The translations under genes and the position numbers were made by a program. Below the pieces are notes generated by a model. The model saw nothing but the letters and a program-made list of their open reading frames with translations, did not search any database and had not been told where the DNA came from. DNA of 64,000 nucleotides from Occallatibacter gabretensis. GTDB taxonomy: Bacteria > Acidobacteriota > Terriglobia > Terriglobales > Acidobacteriaceae. The stretch spans positions 1,139,763 to 1,203,762 of the forward strand of contig NZ_LAIJ01000009.1 of assembly GCF_001449115.1 (NCBI RefSeq), in the 5' to 3' direction. Position 1 is the stretch's first letter, and the number at the start of each line of letters is the position of its first letter. Below are positions 1 to 8,558 of this stretch, in pieces.

Positions 1-1100
1 CGCGCGACAGCTACGTGGAGAACTGGTACTTAAGCGTTCAGCGGCAGCTCAGCAAGAACGTTCTGGTTGACCTGGCTTACGTGGGCAATCACGGCCTGAA
101 GCTGCAGGGCTTCTTTAACGCCAACCAGGGCAACCCGGCACTGGGCCTTGCGAACCCGCTCACCGATCAGGCTGCGGGCGCAGGCTTTGTGCGGCCTTAT
201 CCCACATGGGGTGGCGACGTGGGTACTACATTTACCTACGGCGACATTACCGAAGCCGGCAACGTCTTCTGGTCGCACTTTAACGCGCTGCAGCTCAAGT
301 ACGAGCAGCGGTTTGTCGAGGGGCTGACGCTGCTGAACTCATTTTCCTGGGAGCGCGCGGCAGACAACGCTTCGGCGTCTCTGGAAGGCAACACGCCCAG
401 CCCGCAGGATGCCAACAATCTGGCCGCCGACTACAACCAGAGCGATTACAACCTGCCCGTGTCCAACGTAACCAGCCTTGTCTACGAGCTTCCCGTGGGC
501 CATGGCCGCAAATATCTGGGCTCTGCCAATTCAGTAGTGGATGCGGTGCTGGGCGGCTGGCAGGTGAGCGCGGTCAACACGATGCAGGGCGGCACGCCGT
601 ATAACATCGGCTACACGCCGAACTCGGCGCAGGCGGTGAGCCCGCAGATATCGGCCACCTACCGCGGCGCCAACGAATACCGGCCAAACAGAGTTCCCTC
701 GGTAGGCGTTAACAACTGCCATAGCGGCCGCTCGTGCATTCAGAAAGTGAGCGCGGTGAACGGCACTGTGCAGTATGTCAACCTGGCGGCATTCTCACTG
801 CCGGCCATCAAGGATGCAAACGGCACCCCGCTGAATCCCTTCGGCGATGCGTCGCGCAACCCGGCCCGTACGCCCAACTTCTACGAGACTGACCTGGACT
901 TCAACAAGAAATTCCACGTGACGGAACGGGTAGGTATGGAGTTCCGCGCCGAGCTGTACAACATCTTCAACCACACCAACCTCTACCTGCCCTCGAGCGG
1001 TTTGAGCGGCACGCAAGGCGGCCCAGCCACCGGCGGCGGTACGGTCTCCGGCACCTTTGAGCCGCGCCTTGTGCAGTTCGGACTGAAGGCCACCTTTTAG
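1..1100 (+). CDS. TonB-dependent receptor (Oar-like), C-terminal fragment
   Basis: The reading frame is open from base 3, so the gene starts before the window; the first possible start inside, a GTG at base 15, is only an internal valine. About 365 residues remain. They have the Gly/Asn/Tyr-rich alternating pattern of outer-membrane beta strands, the run ENWYLSVQRQL followed by DLAYVGNHG that is typical of acidobacterial carboxypeptidase-regulatory-domain TonB receptors, and a final phenylalanine (FGLKATF) as used by the BAM complex. Such proteins sit in the outer membrane and are thought to import large ligands, often glycans. The N-terminal regulatory domain and plug lie outside the window, so the substrate cannot be guessed. 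A strong hairpin follows the stop. Confidence 0.88.
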   Translation, partial: RDSYVENWYLSVQRQLSKNVLVDLAYVGNHGLKLQGFFNANQGNPALGLANPLTDQAAGAGFVRPYPTWGGDVGTTFTYGDITEAGNVFWSHFNALQLKYEQRFVEGLTLLNSFSWERAADNASASLEGNTPSPQDANNLAADYNQSDYNLPVSNVTSLVYELPVGHGRKYLGSANSVVDAVLGGWQVSAVNTMQGGTPYNIGYTPNSAQAVSPQISATYRGANEYRPNRVPSVGVNNCHSGRSCIQKVSAVNGTVQYVNLAAFSLPAIKDANGTPLNPFGDASRNPARTPNFYETDLDFNKKFHVTERVGMEFRAELYNIFNHTNLYLPSSGLSGTQGGPATGGGTVSGTFEPRLVQFGLKATF

Positions 1101-1131
1101 TGGTTAGTTGTTCGTGATCGGTGATTCGTAA

Positions 1132-1168
1132 AAGTATGGGCCCGGCCTCGCCGGGCCCATGCTTTTGC
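1132..1168. terminator. Bidirectional hairpin terminator
   Basis: An 11-bp perfect stem, ATGGGCCCGGC pairing with GCCGGGCCCAT around a CTC loop (1136-1160), lies between the stops of two convergent genes. It has a short T run on the plus side (GCTTTTG) and an A run on the left side that reads as Ts on the minus strand, so it can serve both genes. Confidence 0.7.
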
Positions 1169-1170
1169 CC

Positions 1171-1524
1171 CTAAAGCTGTTGGAGATTGCGGAAAGTGAT
1201 GAAGTGGCCGCTCTGCTGGGCAAGGTCCGAGAGGAACCAGCCGAGAATAAAAAGCGCGGCAATCGCGCCGAGTGACCAGAGATAGAGCCGCACAGGCGGC
1301 GTCTGCGAGAGAGCAAGGTCGCGATCGGGATTGGTGCGCGCGGGCACAAGAAAGAGTATTCCGCTGAGCAGGCAGATGCAGGCGGCAAAGGCCAGCCGCA
1401 CCAGCGCAAATACCAGCCGCTCGCGCCAGTGCGTGCCGGGAAGAAAAAAGGTGTGAATGGCCGCATGGTACAGGCAGACTATGCATAGGAAGAAGGAAGT
1501 CGCTTTGGCGATATCCAGAAGCAT
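1171..1524 (-). CDS. Small three-TM membrane protein, unknown function
   Basis: A 117-residue protein with three predicted membrane helices by eye: residues about 5-27, 38-60 and 82-101. The helices are separated by short polar loops (GTHWRER; ARTNPDRD), and the tail is polar. I do not recognise the family. It is convergent with the TonB receptor fragment, sharing the hairpin between them, and diverges from the DUF5995 gene. The ATG at 1524 is the natural start, as the first helix begins almost at once. Overlapping frames on the same strand lack such a clear membrane pattern. Confidence 0.6.
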   Translation of the reverse strand: MLLDIAKATSFFLCIVCLYHAAIHTFFLPGTHWRERLVFALVRLAFAACICLLSGILFLVPARTNPDRDLALSQTPPVRLYLWSLGAIAALFILGWFLSDLAQQSGHFITFRNLQQL

Positions 1525-1654
1525 GGCAGGCCACCGAAAATAGTTTAGTTCCGATTGCGATGGAATGGGAGTATCTGTTCGCTTGTTTCGCGATTAGACT
1601 CGTAACTGACTTTTTACCCCTACACGAAGGCTCTGACGAAGGAGAGGCACCCCG

Positions 1655-2371
1655 ATGTTTCCCTACGATGCCGCGCTCGAAACAGTACTACAAACGACGC
1701 CGAACTCCATTGCAGATGTGTTGGGCCTGATGAAGACCATCGATTCGATTTGCGCGGCGAGTGATGGCTTGCGGTGGTTTAACTGGCTGTACATGCAGGT
1801 GACGCAGGCGGTGGAGCAGGATGTCGCAGCTGGGGGATTCAGCGATGCGGCGTGGCTGACTGCGCTGGATGTTGCATTTGCGACGTACTATTTTGACGCG
1901 CTGCGTGACTACCTGAGCGGGGCATCGTGCCCGGGATGCTGGGCAGCGGTGTTTGCAGTGCGTGACCAGGCTCCAATTGCACGGATTCAATTTGCATTGG
2001 CTGGCATGAATGCGCATATCAATCACGATCTTCCCCAGGCCATTGTGCAGACCTGCCGCAGCACAAACATAACGCCGAAACATGGCACACCGCAGTATGC
2101 GGATTACACGTCATTGAACACATCGATGGATGCGCTGGTAGAAACAGCAAAGCAGACACTGGATGTGCGGTTGCCGGGTGACGCGCTGCCTCCGGTTACG
2201 CACCTGGAAGACACGATTGCTGCGTGGAACCTGGCTGCCGCGCGGGAAAGCGCATGGCTGGCTGCGGAGGCGTTATGGCAGGAGGATGCACTGATTGCCG
2301 CAGTTCATCTGAGAATCCTGGATGGATTGACGACAGTAATCAGCAAGACCCTGCTTGTGCCGGTGCCGTGA
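1655..2371 (+). CDS. DUF5995 family protein
   Basis: A 238-residue, largely helical protein with no signal peptide. The stretch ARIQFALAGMNAHINHDL (about residues 109-126) resembles the most conserved segment of the DUF5995 family, whose function is unknown; the assignment is from memory of that motif. The conserved His and Asp in NAHINHDL suggest a metal or substrate site (inference). The ATG at 1655 is preceded by AAGGAGAGG at 1639-1647, a good ribosome binding site. Neighbours do not indicate a role: a small membrane protein diverges upstream and a secreted glycosidase follows after 93 bases. Confidence 0.72.
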   Translation: MFPYDAALETVLQTTPNSIADVLGLMKTIDSICAASDGLRWFNWLYMQVTQAVEQDVAAGGFSDAAWLTALDVAFATYYFDALRDYLSGASCPGCWAAVFAVRDQAPIARIQFALAGMNAHINHDLPQAIVQTCRSTNITPKHGTPQYADYTSLNTSMDALVETAKQTLDVRLPGDALPPVTHLEDTIAAWNLAAARESAWLAAEALWQEDALIAAVHLRILDGLTTVISKTLLVPVP

Positions 2372-2464
2372 AAGGCGTAGGTTGGCGTGTTTCGGATTGT
2401 TGAGATACAAGCTCAATCTGGCGTATCTGCGGCTGAATTGTGTACGTTTACATTGGAGGAAAGC

Positions 2465-3595
2465 ATGAAAAGTTTCGCGGGACGATTGGGCTGGATGGTT
2501 TGTCTATGCCTCATGCTGGCGCAAGGTGCAGCGGCTCAGGAGACATCGGCGCGCTGGAGCGAGGCCGATGCCAATGCCTGGTATGCTCGGCAGCCGTGGC
2601 TGGTGGGCGCGAATTTTCTGCCTTCCACTACGATCAACGAGCTGGAGATGTGGCAGCCGGATACCTTTGACGCGCCGACGATTGACCGCGAGCTGGGCTG
2701 GGCTGAGGGCATCGGCATGAACACCATGCGCGTCTTTCTGCACAACCTGCTATGGGAGCAGGACCCTGCGGGCTTTAAGAAGCGGATGGATGTGTTTCTG
2801 ACCATCGCGGCGAAGCACCATATCCGTCCGGTTTTTGTGCTCTTTGATTCTTGCTGGGATCCGAATCCCAAGCTGGGCCCACAGCATCCGCCGATCCCCG
2901 GCGTGCATAACTCCGGCTGGGTGCAGGCGCCGGGCAACGATATTCTGCGCGATCCGGCACAGTATCCGCGCCTCGAAAAATATGTAAAGGGCGTGGTGGG
3001 AGCCTTTGCCAACGATGACCGTGTGCTGGCATGGGATCTGTGGAATGAGCCGGACAACGGGAACGACAGTTCCTACGGCAAGAACGAAGGCCACACCAAG
3101 GAGCAGCTTGTGCGGGCGCTGCTGCCGCAGGTCTTTGCATGGGCGCGCAGTGCGCATCCGCGCCAGCCGCTGACCAGCGGCATCTGGCAGGGTGACTGGA
3201 GCTCACTGGACAAGATGTCGCTTATGTCGCAGGTACAGATTGAGCAGTCGGATGTGATCAGCTTTCACAACTACGGCTGGCCGGAGGATTTTGAGGCGCA
3301 TGTGAAGATGCTGGAGCAGTTTCACCGGCCGCTGATCTGCACCGAATACATGGCGCGCGGCGCGGGCAGCACCTTTGACACGATTCTCCCGATTGCAAAG
3401 GAGCATCATGTGGCGGCCATCAACTGGGGACTGGTGGTGGGCAAGAGCCAGACGAATCTCCCTTGGGACTCCTGGCAGAGACCGTATGTGAATATCCAGC
3501 CGACCATCTGGTTTCACGACGTGTTTTATGCCGATGGGCGGCCCTACCGGCAGCACGAGGCAGATTTGATTCGGCAGTTGACGGGCAGGCCGTAA
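2465..3595 (+). CDS. Secreted glycoside hydrolase, cellulase (GH5-like) family
   Basis: A 376-residue protein starting MKSFAGRLGW at 2465, preceded by TGGAGGA five to eleven bases upstream; a longer frame from 2387 would push the signal peptide inside and is rejected. Residues 1-25 form a Sec signal ending GAAAQ. The rest is a TIM-barrel clan A glycosidase: WDLWNEPDN carries the expected acid/base Glu195 after strand 4, and LICTEYMARG carries the likely nucleophile Glu294 after strand 7. It should act in the periplasm or outside the cell on a beta-linked glycan; cellulose, xylan or mannan cannot be told apart from sequence alone. Confidence 0.85.
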   Translation: MKSFAGRLGWMVCLCLMLAQGAAAQETSARWSEADANAWYARQPWLVGANFLPSTTINELEMWQPDTFDAPTIDRELGWAEGIGMNTMRVFLHNLLWEQDPAGFKKRMDVFLTIAAKHHIRPVFVLFDSCWDPNPKLGPQHPPIPGVHNSGWVQAPGNDILRDPAQYPRLEKYVKGVVGAFANDDRVLAWDLWNEPDNGNDSSYGKNEGHTKEQLVRALLPQVFAWARSAHPRQPLTSGIWQGDWSSLDKMSLMSQVQIEQSDVISFHNYGWPEDFEAHVKMLEQFHRPLICTEYMARGAGSTFDTILPIAKEHHVAAINWGLVVGKSQTNLPWDSWQRPYVNIQPTIWFHDVFYADGRPYRQHEADLIRQLTGRP

Positions 3596-3659
3596 AGATT
3601 TTTCTGGACCCAAAGATTTTTGTGGAATTGCCCGGCGGCATGGGCCTACAGTCTGAGTT

Positions 3660-4952
3660 ATGACTACCAGTAGCCGCCGATCTTTCCTGCGCAGCACCGC
3701 CGCATTGGCGGGCGCGTTTTCTTCGAGCAGCCTCTTCCTTGAGGCGCATGCCGCTGAGTTAGCCTCGGCGTCGTCCGCTATTAGTGGCCTGAGCCACGCG
3801 GACGCCGCGCAGAATGAAGACTACTGGAGCGTGATTCAGCGGGCGTATTCGGTGGACCCGAACCTGATCAATCTCAACAATGGCGGCGTCTCGCCCGCGC
3901 CAGTGGTGGTGCAGCAGGCCGTGGAGCGTTACAACCAGCTTGCCAACGAGGGGCCGTCCTACTACATGTGGCGCATCATGGATCAGGGCCGAGAGCCGCT
4001 GCGTGAGAAGCTGGCGCACCTGGCTGGGGCTGATCCGAACGAAGTTGCCATTAACCGGAATTCGACCGAAGCGCTGAACACTGTCATTTATGGAATGGAC
4101 CTGAAGGCCGGTGACGAAGTCATTGGCACCAAGCAGGACTATCCCAACATGATTAACGCCTACAAACAGCGAGCCATGCGCGATGGGATCGTCTACAAGC
4201 AGATCAGCTTCGATTTTCCGATCGAAGATGACGAGGTCATCGTGAAGGCCTACGAGCAGGCCATCACGCCCCGCACCAAGCTCATCCACGTAACGCACAT
4301 GGTCAATTGGGTTGGGCAGACGATGCCCGTGGCAAAGATCAGCGCCATGGCGCATGCGCGAAATATAGAAGTGATTTGCGATGGCGCGCACTCTTTCGGG
4401 CTGATGGACTTCAAGGTTCCCGATCTTGGCTGTGATTACTTCGGCACCAGCCTGCACAAGTTTCTTTCCGCGCCCATCGGCACGGGAATGTTGTGGATCC
4501 GCAAGGACAAGATCGAAAAGATTTACCCGCTCACCTGCAACGACCACCCGCACAGCACAGACATTCGCAAGTTCGAAAGCCTTGGCACGCGCAGCTTTCC
4601 ACTGGAGCAGGGCATTGGCGAGGCGATCAACTTCCACATGGGCATTGGGCCCAAACGCAAGGAAGAGCGCATTCGCTATCTCAAGAACTACTGGGCCAGC
4701 CAGGCGCGCGAGGCGAAGAAGGTGAAGCTGCATACTTCGCTCGATGCGCGCTACTCATGCGCCATCTGCGGCGTCAGCATTGACGGCATGACGCCCGGCG
4801 AGCTCGACAGCGCGCTCTTCAACCAGTACAAGATTCACACCGTGGGCATTGTGTGGGAGAACATCAGCTGCGTGCGCGTTACGCCGCATGTGTATACATC
4901 GATTGCTGATCTCGACAAACTCGTCGGCGCGATTCACACGCTGTCTGCTTGA
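3660..4952 (+). CDS. Tat-exported class V aminotransferase (isopenicillin N epimerase-like)
   Basis: A 430-residue PLP fold-type I enzyme. Residues 5-30 carry a twin-arginine signal (SRRSFLRSTAAL) with a hydrophobic stretch and AHA cleavage site. The mature part begins LINLNNGGVSPAP, a class V hallmark, and GTSLHKFLSAPIGTG holds the Schiff-base lysine, about Lys267. The related CefD/cysteine-desulfurase-like group includes epimerases and lyases acting on amino acids; the actual substrate is unknown. Export of a folded PLP enzyme fits the Tat route. The next gene starts nine bases after its stop, so the two are probably one operon. Confidence 0.87.
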   Translation: MTTSSRRSFLRSTAALAGAFSSSSLFLEAHAAELASASSAISGLSHADAAQNEDYWSVIQRAYSVDPNLINLNNGGVSPAPVVVQQAVERYNQLANEGPSYYMWRIMDQGREPLREKLAHLAGADPNEVAINRNSTEALNTVIYGMDLKAGDEVIGTKQDYPNMINAYKQRAMRDGIVYKQISFDFPIEDDEVIVKAYEQAITPRTKLIHVTHMVNWVGQTMPVAKISAMAHARNIEVICDGAHSFGLMDFKVPDLGCDYFGTSLHKFLSAPIGTGMLWIRKDKIEKIYPLTCNDHPHSTDIRKFESLGTRSFPLEQGIGEAINFHMGIGPKRKEERIRYLKNYWASQAREAKKVKLHTSLDARYSCAICGVSIDGMTPGELDSALFNQYKIHTVGIVWENISCVRVTPHVYTSIADLDKLVGAIHTLSA

Positions 4953-4960
4953 GGAGCCAC

Positions 4961-5530
4961 ATGAACCTCGAATTTTTCTTCAGAATATTAGGAGGGGTAT
5001 GGCTGGTGGGAGAAGTTCTCATCGCCATCCTCACCTATACACGACAAGGGAAAGGCAAGATATCAGACCGTGGAACGCAAATCCTTCTCTGGATCGTGAT
5101 CGTTGGATCTAGCTTGATAGACGGATGGATGCACAAGTTTTTCCCTTCCGATATGCCAGGACGAAATAGCTGGTTGCTGCCGGGGGCTCTGGGAATTCTG
5201 ATTCTCGGTTTGGTCATTCGCGCCGTAGCAATCATTACGCTGGGCAAAGCCTTCAGCGCCAATGTTGCAATGCGTGAGGGGCAGGAGCTACAGCGAAGAG
5301 GGCTTTATCGCCTCGTCCGTCACCCCTCTTATCTCGGCCTGGAGCTGATTCTGCTGGCCTATGCCCTACATACCCGCACATGGGCGTGCTTCGCTGTTTT
5401 CTTCGTTCCAACGACTCTGGCGCTCTTATATCGCATTCATGTTGAAGAGATAGCCCTCCGCAATGCTTTTGGAGCCGATTACGAAGACTATAGCCGTAGT
5501 ACGAAGCGGCTTATTCCGGGCATCTATTGA
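4961..5530 (+). CDS. Isoprenylcysteine carboxyl methyltransferase (ICMT)-like membrane protein
   Basis: A 189-residue integral membrane protein with about four to five helices. The C-terminal part has the ICMT/PEMT signature: RGLYRLVRHPSYLGLELIL near residues 112-130, followed by a hydrophobic span and the acidic HVEEIALRNAFGADYEDY tail that binds S-adenosylmethionine in this family. Bacterial members methylate phospholipids or small thiols; the substrate here is unknown. The start at 4961 is favoured over a TTG at 4949 because GAGGAG at 4951-4956, overlapping the previous stop, is correctly spaced. It lies directly behind the Tat aminotransferase gene. Confidence 0.82.
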   Translation: MNLEFFFRILGGVWLVGEVLIAILTYTRQGKGKISDRGTQILLWIVIVGSSLIDGWMHKFFPSDMPGRNSWLLPGALGILILGLVIRAVAIITLGKAFSANVAMREGQELQRRGLYRLVRHPSYLGLELILLAYALHTRTWACFAVFFVPTTLALLYRIHVEEIALRNAFGADYEDYSRSTKRLIPGIY

Positions 5531-5681
5531 GCGTATTCGCATATCCAGGGCGATCATCAGGATGTGGCGCAGTCATAATTTTCTGCCATGGACCAACTCG
5601 CTCGTTTGCGCACCCTCAGAGGTCCAGCTTTAACACGCAACCTATAGAATTGAATCTGGCTACTGCCGCTGAGAGAGCACG

Positions 5682-6797
5682 ATGAGCGAGTTTCCCCATG
5701 CCATGCTACGAGAGATTTATGAGCAGCCTGAAGCTATCGGGCGCACGCTCGATCTGTATCTTGAGGGCGACAAGCTCAAGACTGAGGCATTTGGGGCCAT
5801 TGCCCAGTGGTTGAATCCGCGCGGCGAAGTGCTGATTGCCGCCTCTGGCTCAAGCCGCCATGCGGGCCTGGCGGCCGAGATACTGCTTGAAGACCTCTGT
5901 GGTTTGGCCGTGGACGTGGAATACGCCAGCGAGTGGGGCACGCGCGTAAACGCAAACCCGCGACGGCCTTCTGTGCTGGTGATATCGCAGTCGGGCGAAA
6001 CGTCGGACACGCTTGCCGCACTGCGCGTGGCGCGCGAGGCCGGTGAGCCGACGCTGGCGATTGCCAACGTGCCGGGAAGTTCCATGCTGCGTGAGGCCGC
6101 TGCCGCCATGCCGCTGGCCGCGGGCAAAGAGCTGGCGATTCCGGCCACAAAGAGCTTCACGGGGCAGTTAACTGCGCTCTATCTGCTCGCGCTGTATGAG
6201 GCCGAGCGGCTTGGAGTGATGGATGCCGCGCAGATTTCTTCCAGCATTCGCGAGCTGCGCGCTCTGCCAGGGCAGATCGCTCGCCAGCTCGATGGCTGGC
6301 GCGATACGGCGAAGACTCTGGCCCGCAAATATGCGGATGCGAATACCTTCCTCTACCTTGGCCGTGGTATTCACTATGCCATTGCTCGCGAAGGCGCACT
6401 GAAGATGAAGGAATCGAGCTATGTGCATGCCGAAGGCTATCCCACCGGCGAGCTGAAGCACGGGCCTAATGCGCTCGTTGGCGACCACGTTCCGCTCGTG
6501 GTGCTGGCCACGGTGGATAGCGGGCTTGAAGACTCGGTGCTTCGCTACGAGAAGACGGTGCAGCTGCTCGAAGACATGAAGAAGCAGGGCGCACGCGTGA
6601 TTGCGATTGCCAATACCGGCGATACACGCATTGCCGCGCTGGCCACGGATGTTATCGAGGTTGAGCCGACGGGCGAGTATCTGCTTCCGATTGCCGAAGT
6701 GATTCCAATGCAGCTTTTCAGCTACTTCATGGCGCTCGAACATGGCGTGGATGTGGACAAGCCGCGCAATCTATCGAAGGCCGTCATCGAAGTTTAG
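5682..6797 (+). CDS. GlmS-like double-SIS sugar isomerase without glutaminase domain
   Basis: A 371-residue protein with two SIS domains (about 35-165 and 205-340), matching the isomerase half of glucosamine-6-phosphate synthase: ISQSGETSDTLAALR in the first, GRGIHYAIAREGALKMKESSY with HAEGYPTGELKHGP in the second, and a C-terminus KPRNLSKAVIEV close to the GlmS ending. The N-terminal class II glutamine amidotransferase domain with its Cys1 is absent, so it cannot draw ammonia from glutamine by itself. Such proteins act as amino-sugar deaminases/isomerases (AgaS, GlmD, FrlB types) or use free ammonia. Its stop abuts the stop of the convergent binding-protein gene with no gap. Confidence 0.85.
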   Translation: MSEFPHAMLREIYEQPEAIGRTLDLYLEGDKLKTEAFGAIAQWLNPRGEVLIAASGSSRHAGLAAEILLEDLCGLAVDVEYASEWGTRVNANPRRPSVLVISQSGETSDTLAALRVAREAGEPTLAIANVPGSSMLREAAAAMPLAAGKELAIPATKSFTGQLTALYLLALYEAERLGVMDAAQISSSIRELRALPGQIARQLDGWRDTAKTLARKYADANTFLYLGRGIHYAIAREGALKMKESSYVHAEGYPTGELKHGPNALVGDHVPLVVLATVDSGLEDSVLRYEKTVQLLEDMKKQGARVIAIANTGDTRIAALATDVIEVEPTGEYLLPIAEVIPMQLFSYFMALEHGVDVDKPRNLSKAVIEV

Positions 6798-7682
6798 TTA
6801 GAGTCCGCGCTTTGCACGGAACTGGCGCACTACGTCGCCGGGATCGCGGTGCTGGCCATCGATGGCTTCATTCATGGTGCGCATATCTTCGGCAGTGATT
6901 TTGCCAGCCAGTACATCAAGGGCTTGCTGCATCTGCGGCCAGCGCTGCAGCGCAGCCTGACGTACCAGAGGCACCGCTTGATATGGCGGAAAATAATGGC
7001 GGTCGTCTTGAAGCGCTGTAAGACCGAACGCCTGAATCGGGCCGTCCGTTGAATTGCCAGCAATCATATCCACCTGATGTGCATTGAGCGCGCGATACAG
7101 CAGTCCCAGATCCATCGTGCGCGGCGGCGCTGCGAACTTGAGCCCATACGCCTGACTCAGGCCCGGCAGGCCATCGGGCCTTTGCTGAAATTCATACCCA
7201 ACGCCCAGTTGCCATTTTGGCGTGTACGGCGCTGCGTGGCTCAGCATGGTCAGATGCAGTTGCCGCGAATCCTCACCACGAATCACCATCGCGAATGTGT
7301 TCTCAAATCCAAGTGGTGCGGCAACGGTGACGCCGTAGCGCGAAGCATAAAGGCTGCGCACCGTATCGAGAACACCCTGCGGGTTGCGATCCACGGGCTG
7401 CTTGAGGATGGCCGTGAGCGCGGTGCCGGTGTATTCCACATACGCGTCAATGCGGCCTGAAACCAGCGCCTGGTGGCATATGTAGCTGCCTGCGAGATAA
7501 AAACGGCGCTCCACCTTGAGATTTGATTTTGCCTCAATCTCCTGCGCCAGCAATTCACCAAGAACGACCTGCTCGGTGAAGTTCTTTGCGCCGATGACGG
7601 GATGATCTGCGCGTGGAGGTTCGCATGCTGTGAGCGCAATCATTAAACAGCACATCAGTGTGTTTTGTAGAAATTGACGCAA
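6798..7682 (-). CDS. Osmoprotectant (glycine betaine/choline-type) ABC transporter binding lipoprotein
   Basis: A 294-residue OpuAC-type substrate-binding protein. The N-terminus MRQFLQNTLMCCLMIALTAC ends in a lipobox (LTAC, Cys20), so it is a lipoprotein. VIGAKNFTEQVVLGELLAQ and GRIDAYVEYTGTAL are hallmarks of the OpuCC/OsmF/YehZ group, which binds glycine betaine, choline or carnitine. The start codon appears to be a TTG at 7682 with GGAG upstream; the next ATG would remove the signal's basic n-region. It is the last gene of the minus-strand operon and is separated from the permease gene by the DUF1444 gene, 24 bases upstream. Confidence 0.86.
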   Translation of the reverse strand: MRQFLQNTLMCCLMIALTACEPPRADHPVIGAKNFTEQVVLGELLAQEIEAKSNLKVERRFYLAGSYICHQALVSGRIDAYVEYTGTALTAILKQPVDRNPQGVLDTVRSLYASRYGVTVAAPLGFENTFAMVIRGEDSRQLHLTMLSHAAPYTPKWQLGVGYEFQQRPDGLPGLSQAYGLKFAAPPRTMDLGLLYRALNAHQVDMIAGNSTDGPIQAFGLTALQDDRHYFPPYQAVPLVRQAALQRWPQMQQALDVLAGKITAEDMRTMNEAIDGQHRDPGDVVRQFRAKRGL

Positions 7683-7706
7683 GTTTGGATGACTCCGGCT
7701 ATGTGA

Positions 7707-8558
7707 TCAAGTCAGGTTGAACATTACCCATTTGCCCGCGTTGCGCACAATCAAAGATTCCGAAATCGAATAAGGTTCGGTGCGGCATAACTCTTGTGAT
7801 TTTGCGCGCATCCCTGAAAGGCCCTCCTCTGATTCCGACCCAGTAAACATAAGCACATCACGAGTCGGCACGGTCGCAACTATGTTACCGGAAACCATAT
7901 CCGCAACCTGCTCCCAGATGTTGTTGAAAAGAAGCAAGCTTGCTACATAGTCGGCCCCTGCCGTCAATAAATACCAGGGGCCACCTCCGTGGCATTCTGC
8001 AGCAGGCAAAATTCTACTCAGGTTCTCCACTGCAAGATTACGAAGCTCGTCTTCTTCGAGTCCAACCGCTGTTATGGATTCGAGCGATAAGGTCTTAATT
8101 GTTTCCGGCTCATCTACTGCATAAACAATCCAAAGATCACCGCAAAGATGCTCCGCCATGGTGTTTCCGTTTCCAGGAATCTTTTTCGCGTACTCAGAGT
8201 CTTTGATCATCGCCACTATGTTCTGCTTTTCAATGGGCGGATCTGACTTTCCGATATTCTGGACCATTCGCACATGCTTCTTGATTAACTCGGCGCGATC
8301 TTCGCCTCCATCCGAGTATTTGAGCCATAAGTTATCCAGGTATGAGAAGGACTCTTTTCCCACTGAATTCACGATTCGAATAACTGACTCGCCCGAAAAT
8401 TCAATTGTGGAATCAGGCATATTCTCTTGTAATAACTTCACATAGAGAAGGAAGAATATGTCTTTGGTGCATTCTTGTTCAGTGAGCCGTTCTAATGTTG
8501 AAGGTTCTGAGTCGGGGCGCTCTATATTAATTTTTGAATCAAAAGGCCAGAATTTCAT
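7707..8558 (-). CDS. DUF1444 (YtpQ-like) protein inside the transporter operon
   Basis: A 283-residue soluble protein. The C-terminal two thirds follow the pattern of Bacillus YtpQ (DUF1444): LWIVYAVDEPETIKTL, DELRNLAVENLSRIL, a Gly/Ala-rich ADYVASLLLF segment, then SGNIVATVPTRDVLMF. The family's function is unknown. By eye the gene is clearly richer in A+T than both neighbours and uses codons such as ATA and AAT more freely, which suggests recent acquisition. Nevertheless it is tightly integrated: its ATG overlaps the permease stop as ATGA (8555-8558), and the binding-protein gene follows 24 bases later. Confidence 0.75.
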   Translation of the reverse strand: MKFWPFDSKINIERPDSEPSTLERLTEQECTKDIFFLLYVKLLQENMPDSTIEFSGESVIRIVNSVGKESFSYLDNLWLKYSDGGEDRAELIKKHVRMVQNIGKSDPPIEKQNIVAMIKDSEYAKKIPGNGNTMAEHLCGDLWIVYAVDEPETIKTLSLESITAVGLEEDELRNLAVENLSRILPAAECHGGGPWYLLTAGADYVASLLLFNNIWEQVADMVSGNIVATVPTRDVLMFTGSESEEGLSGMRAKSQELCRTEPYSISESLIVRNAGKWVMFNLT

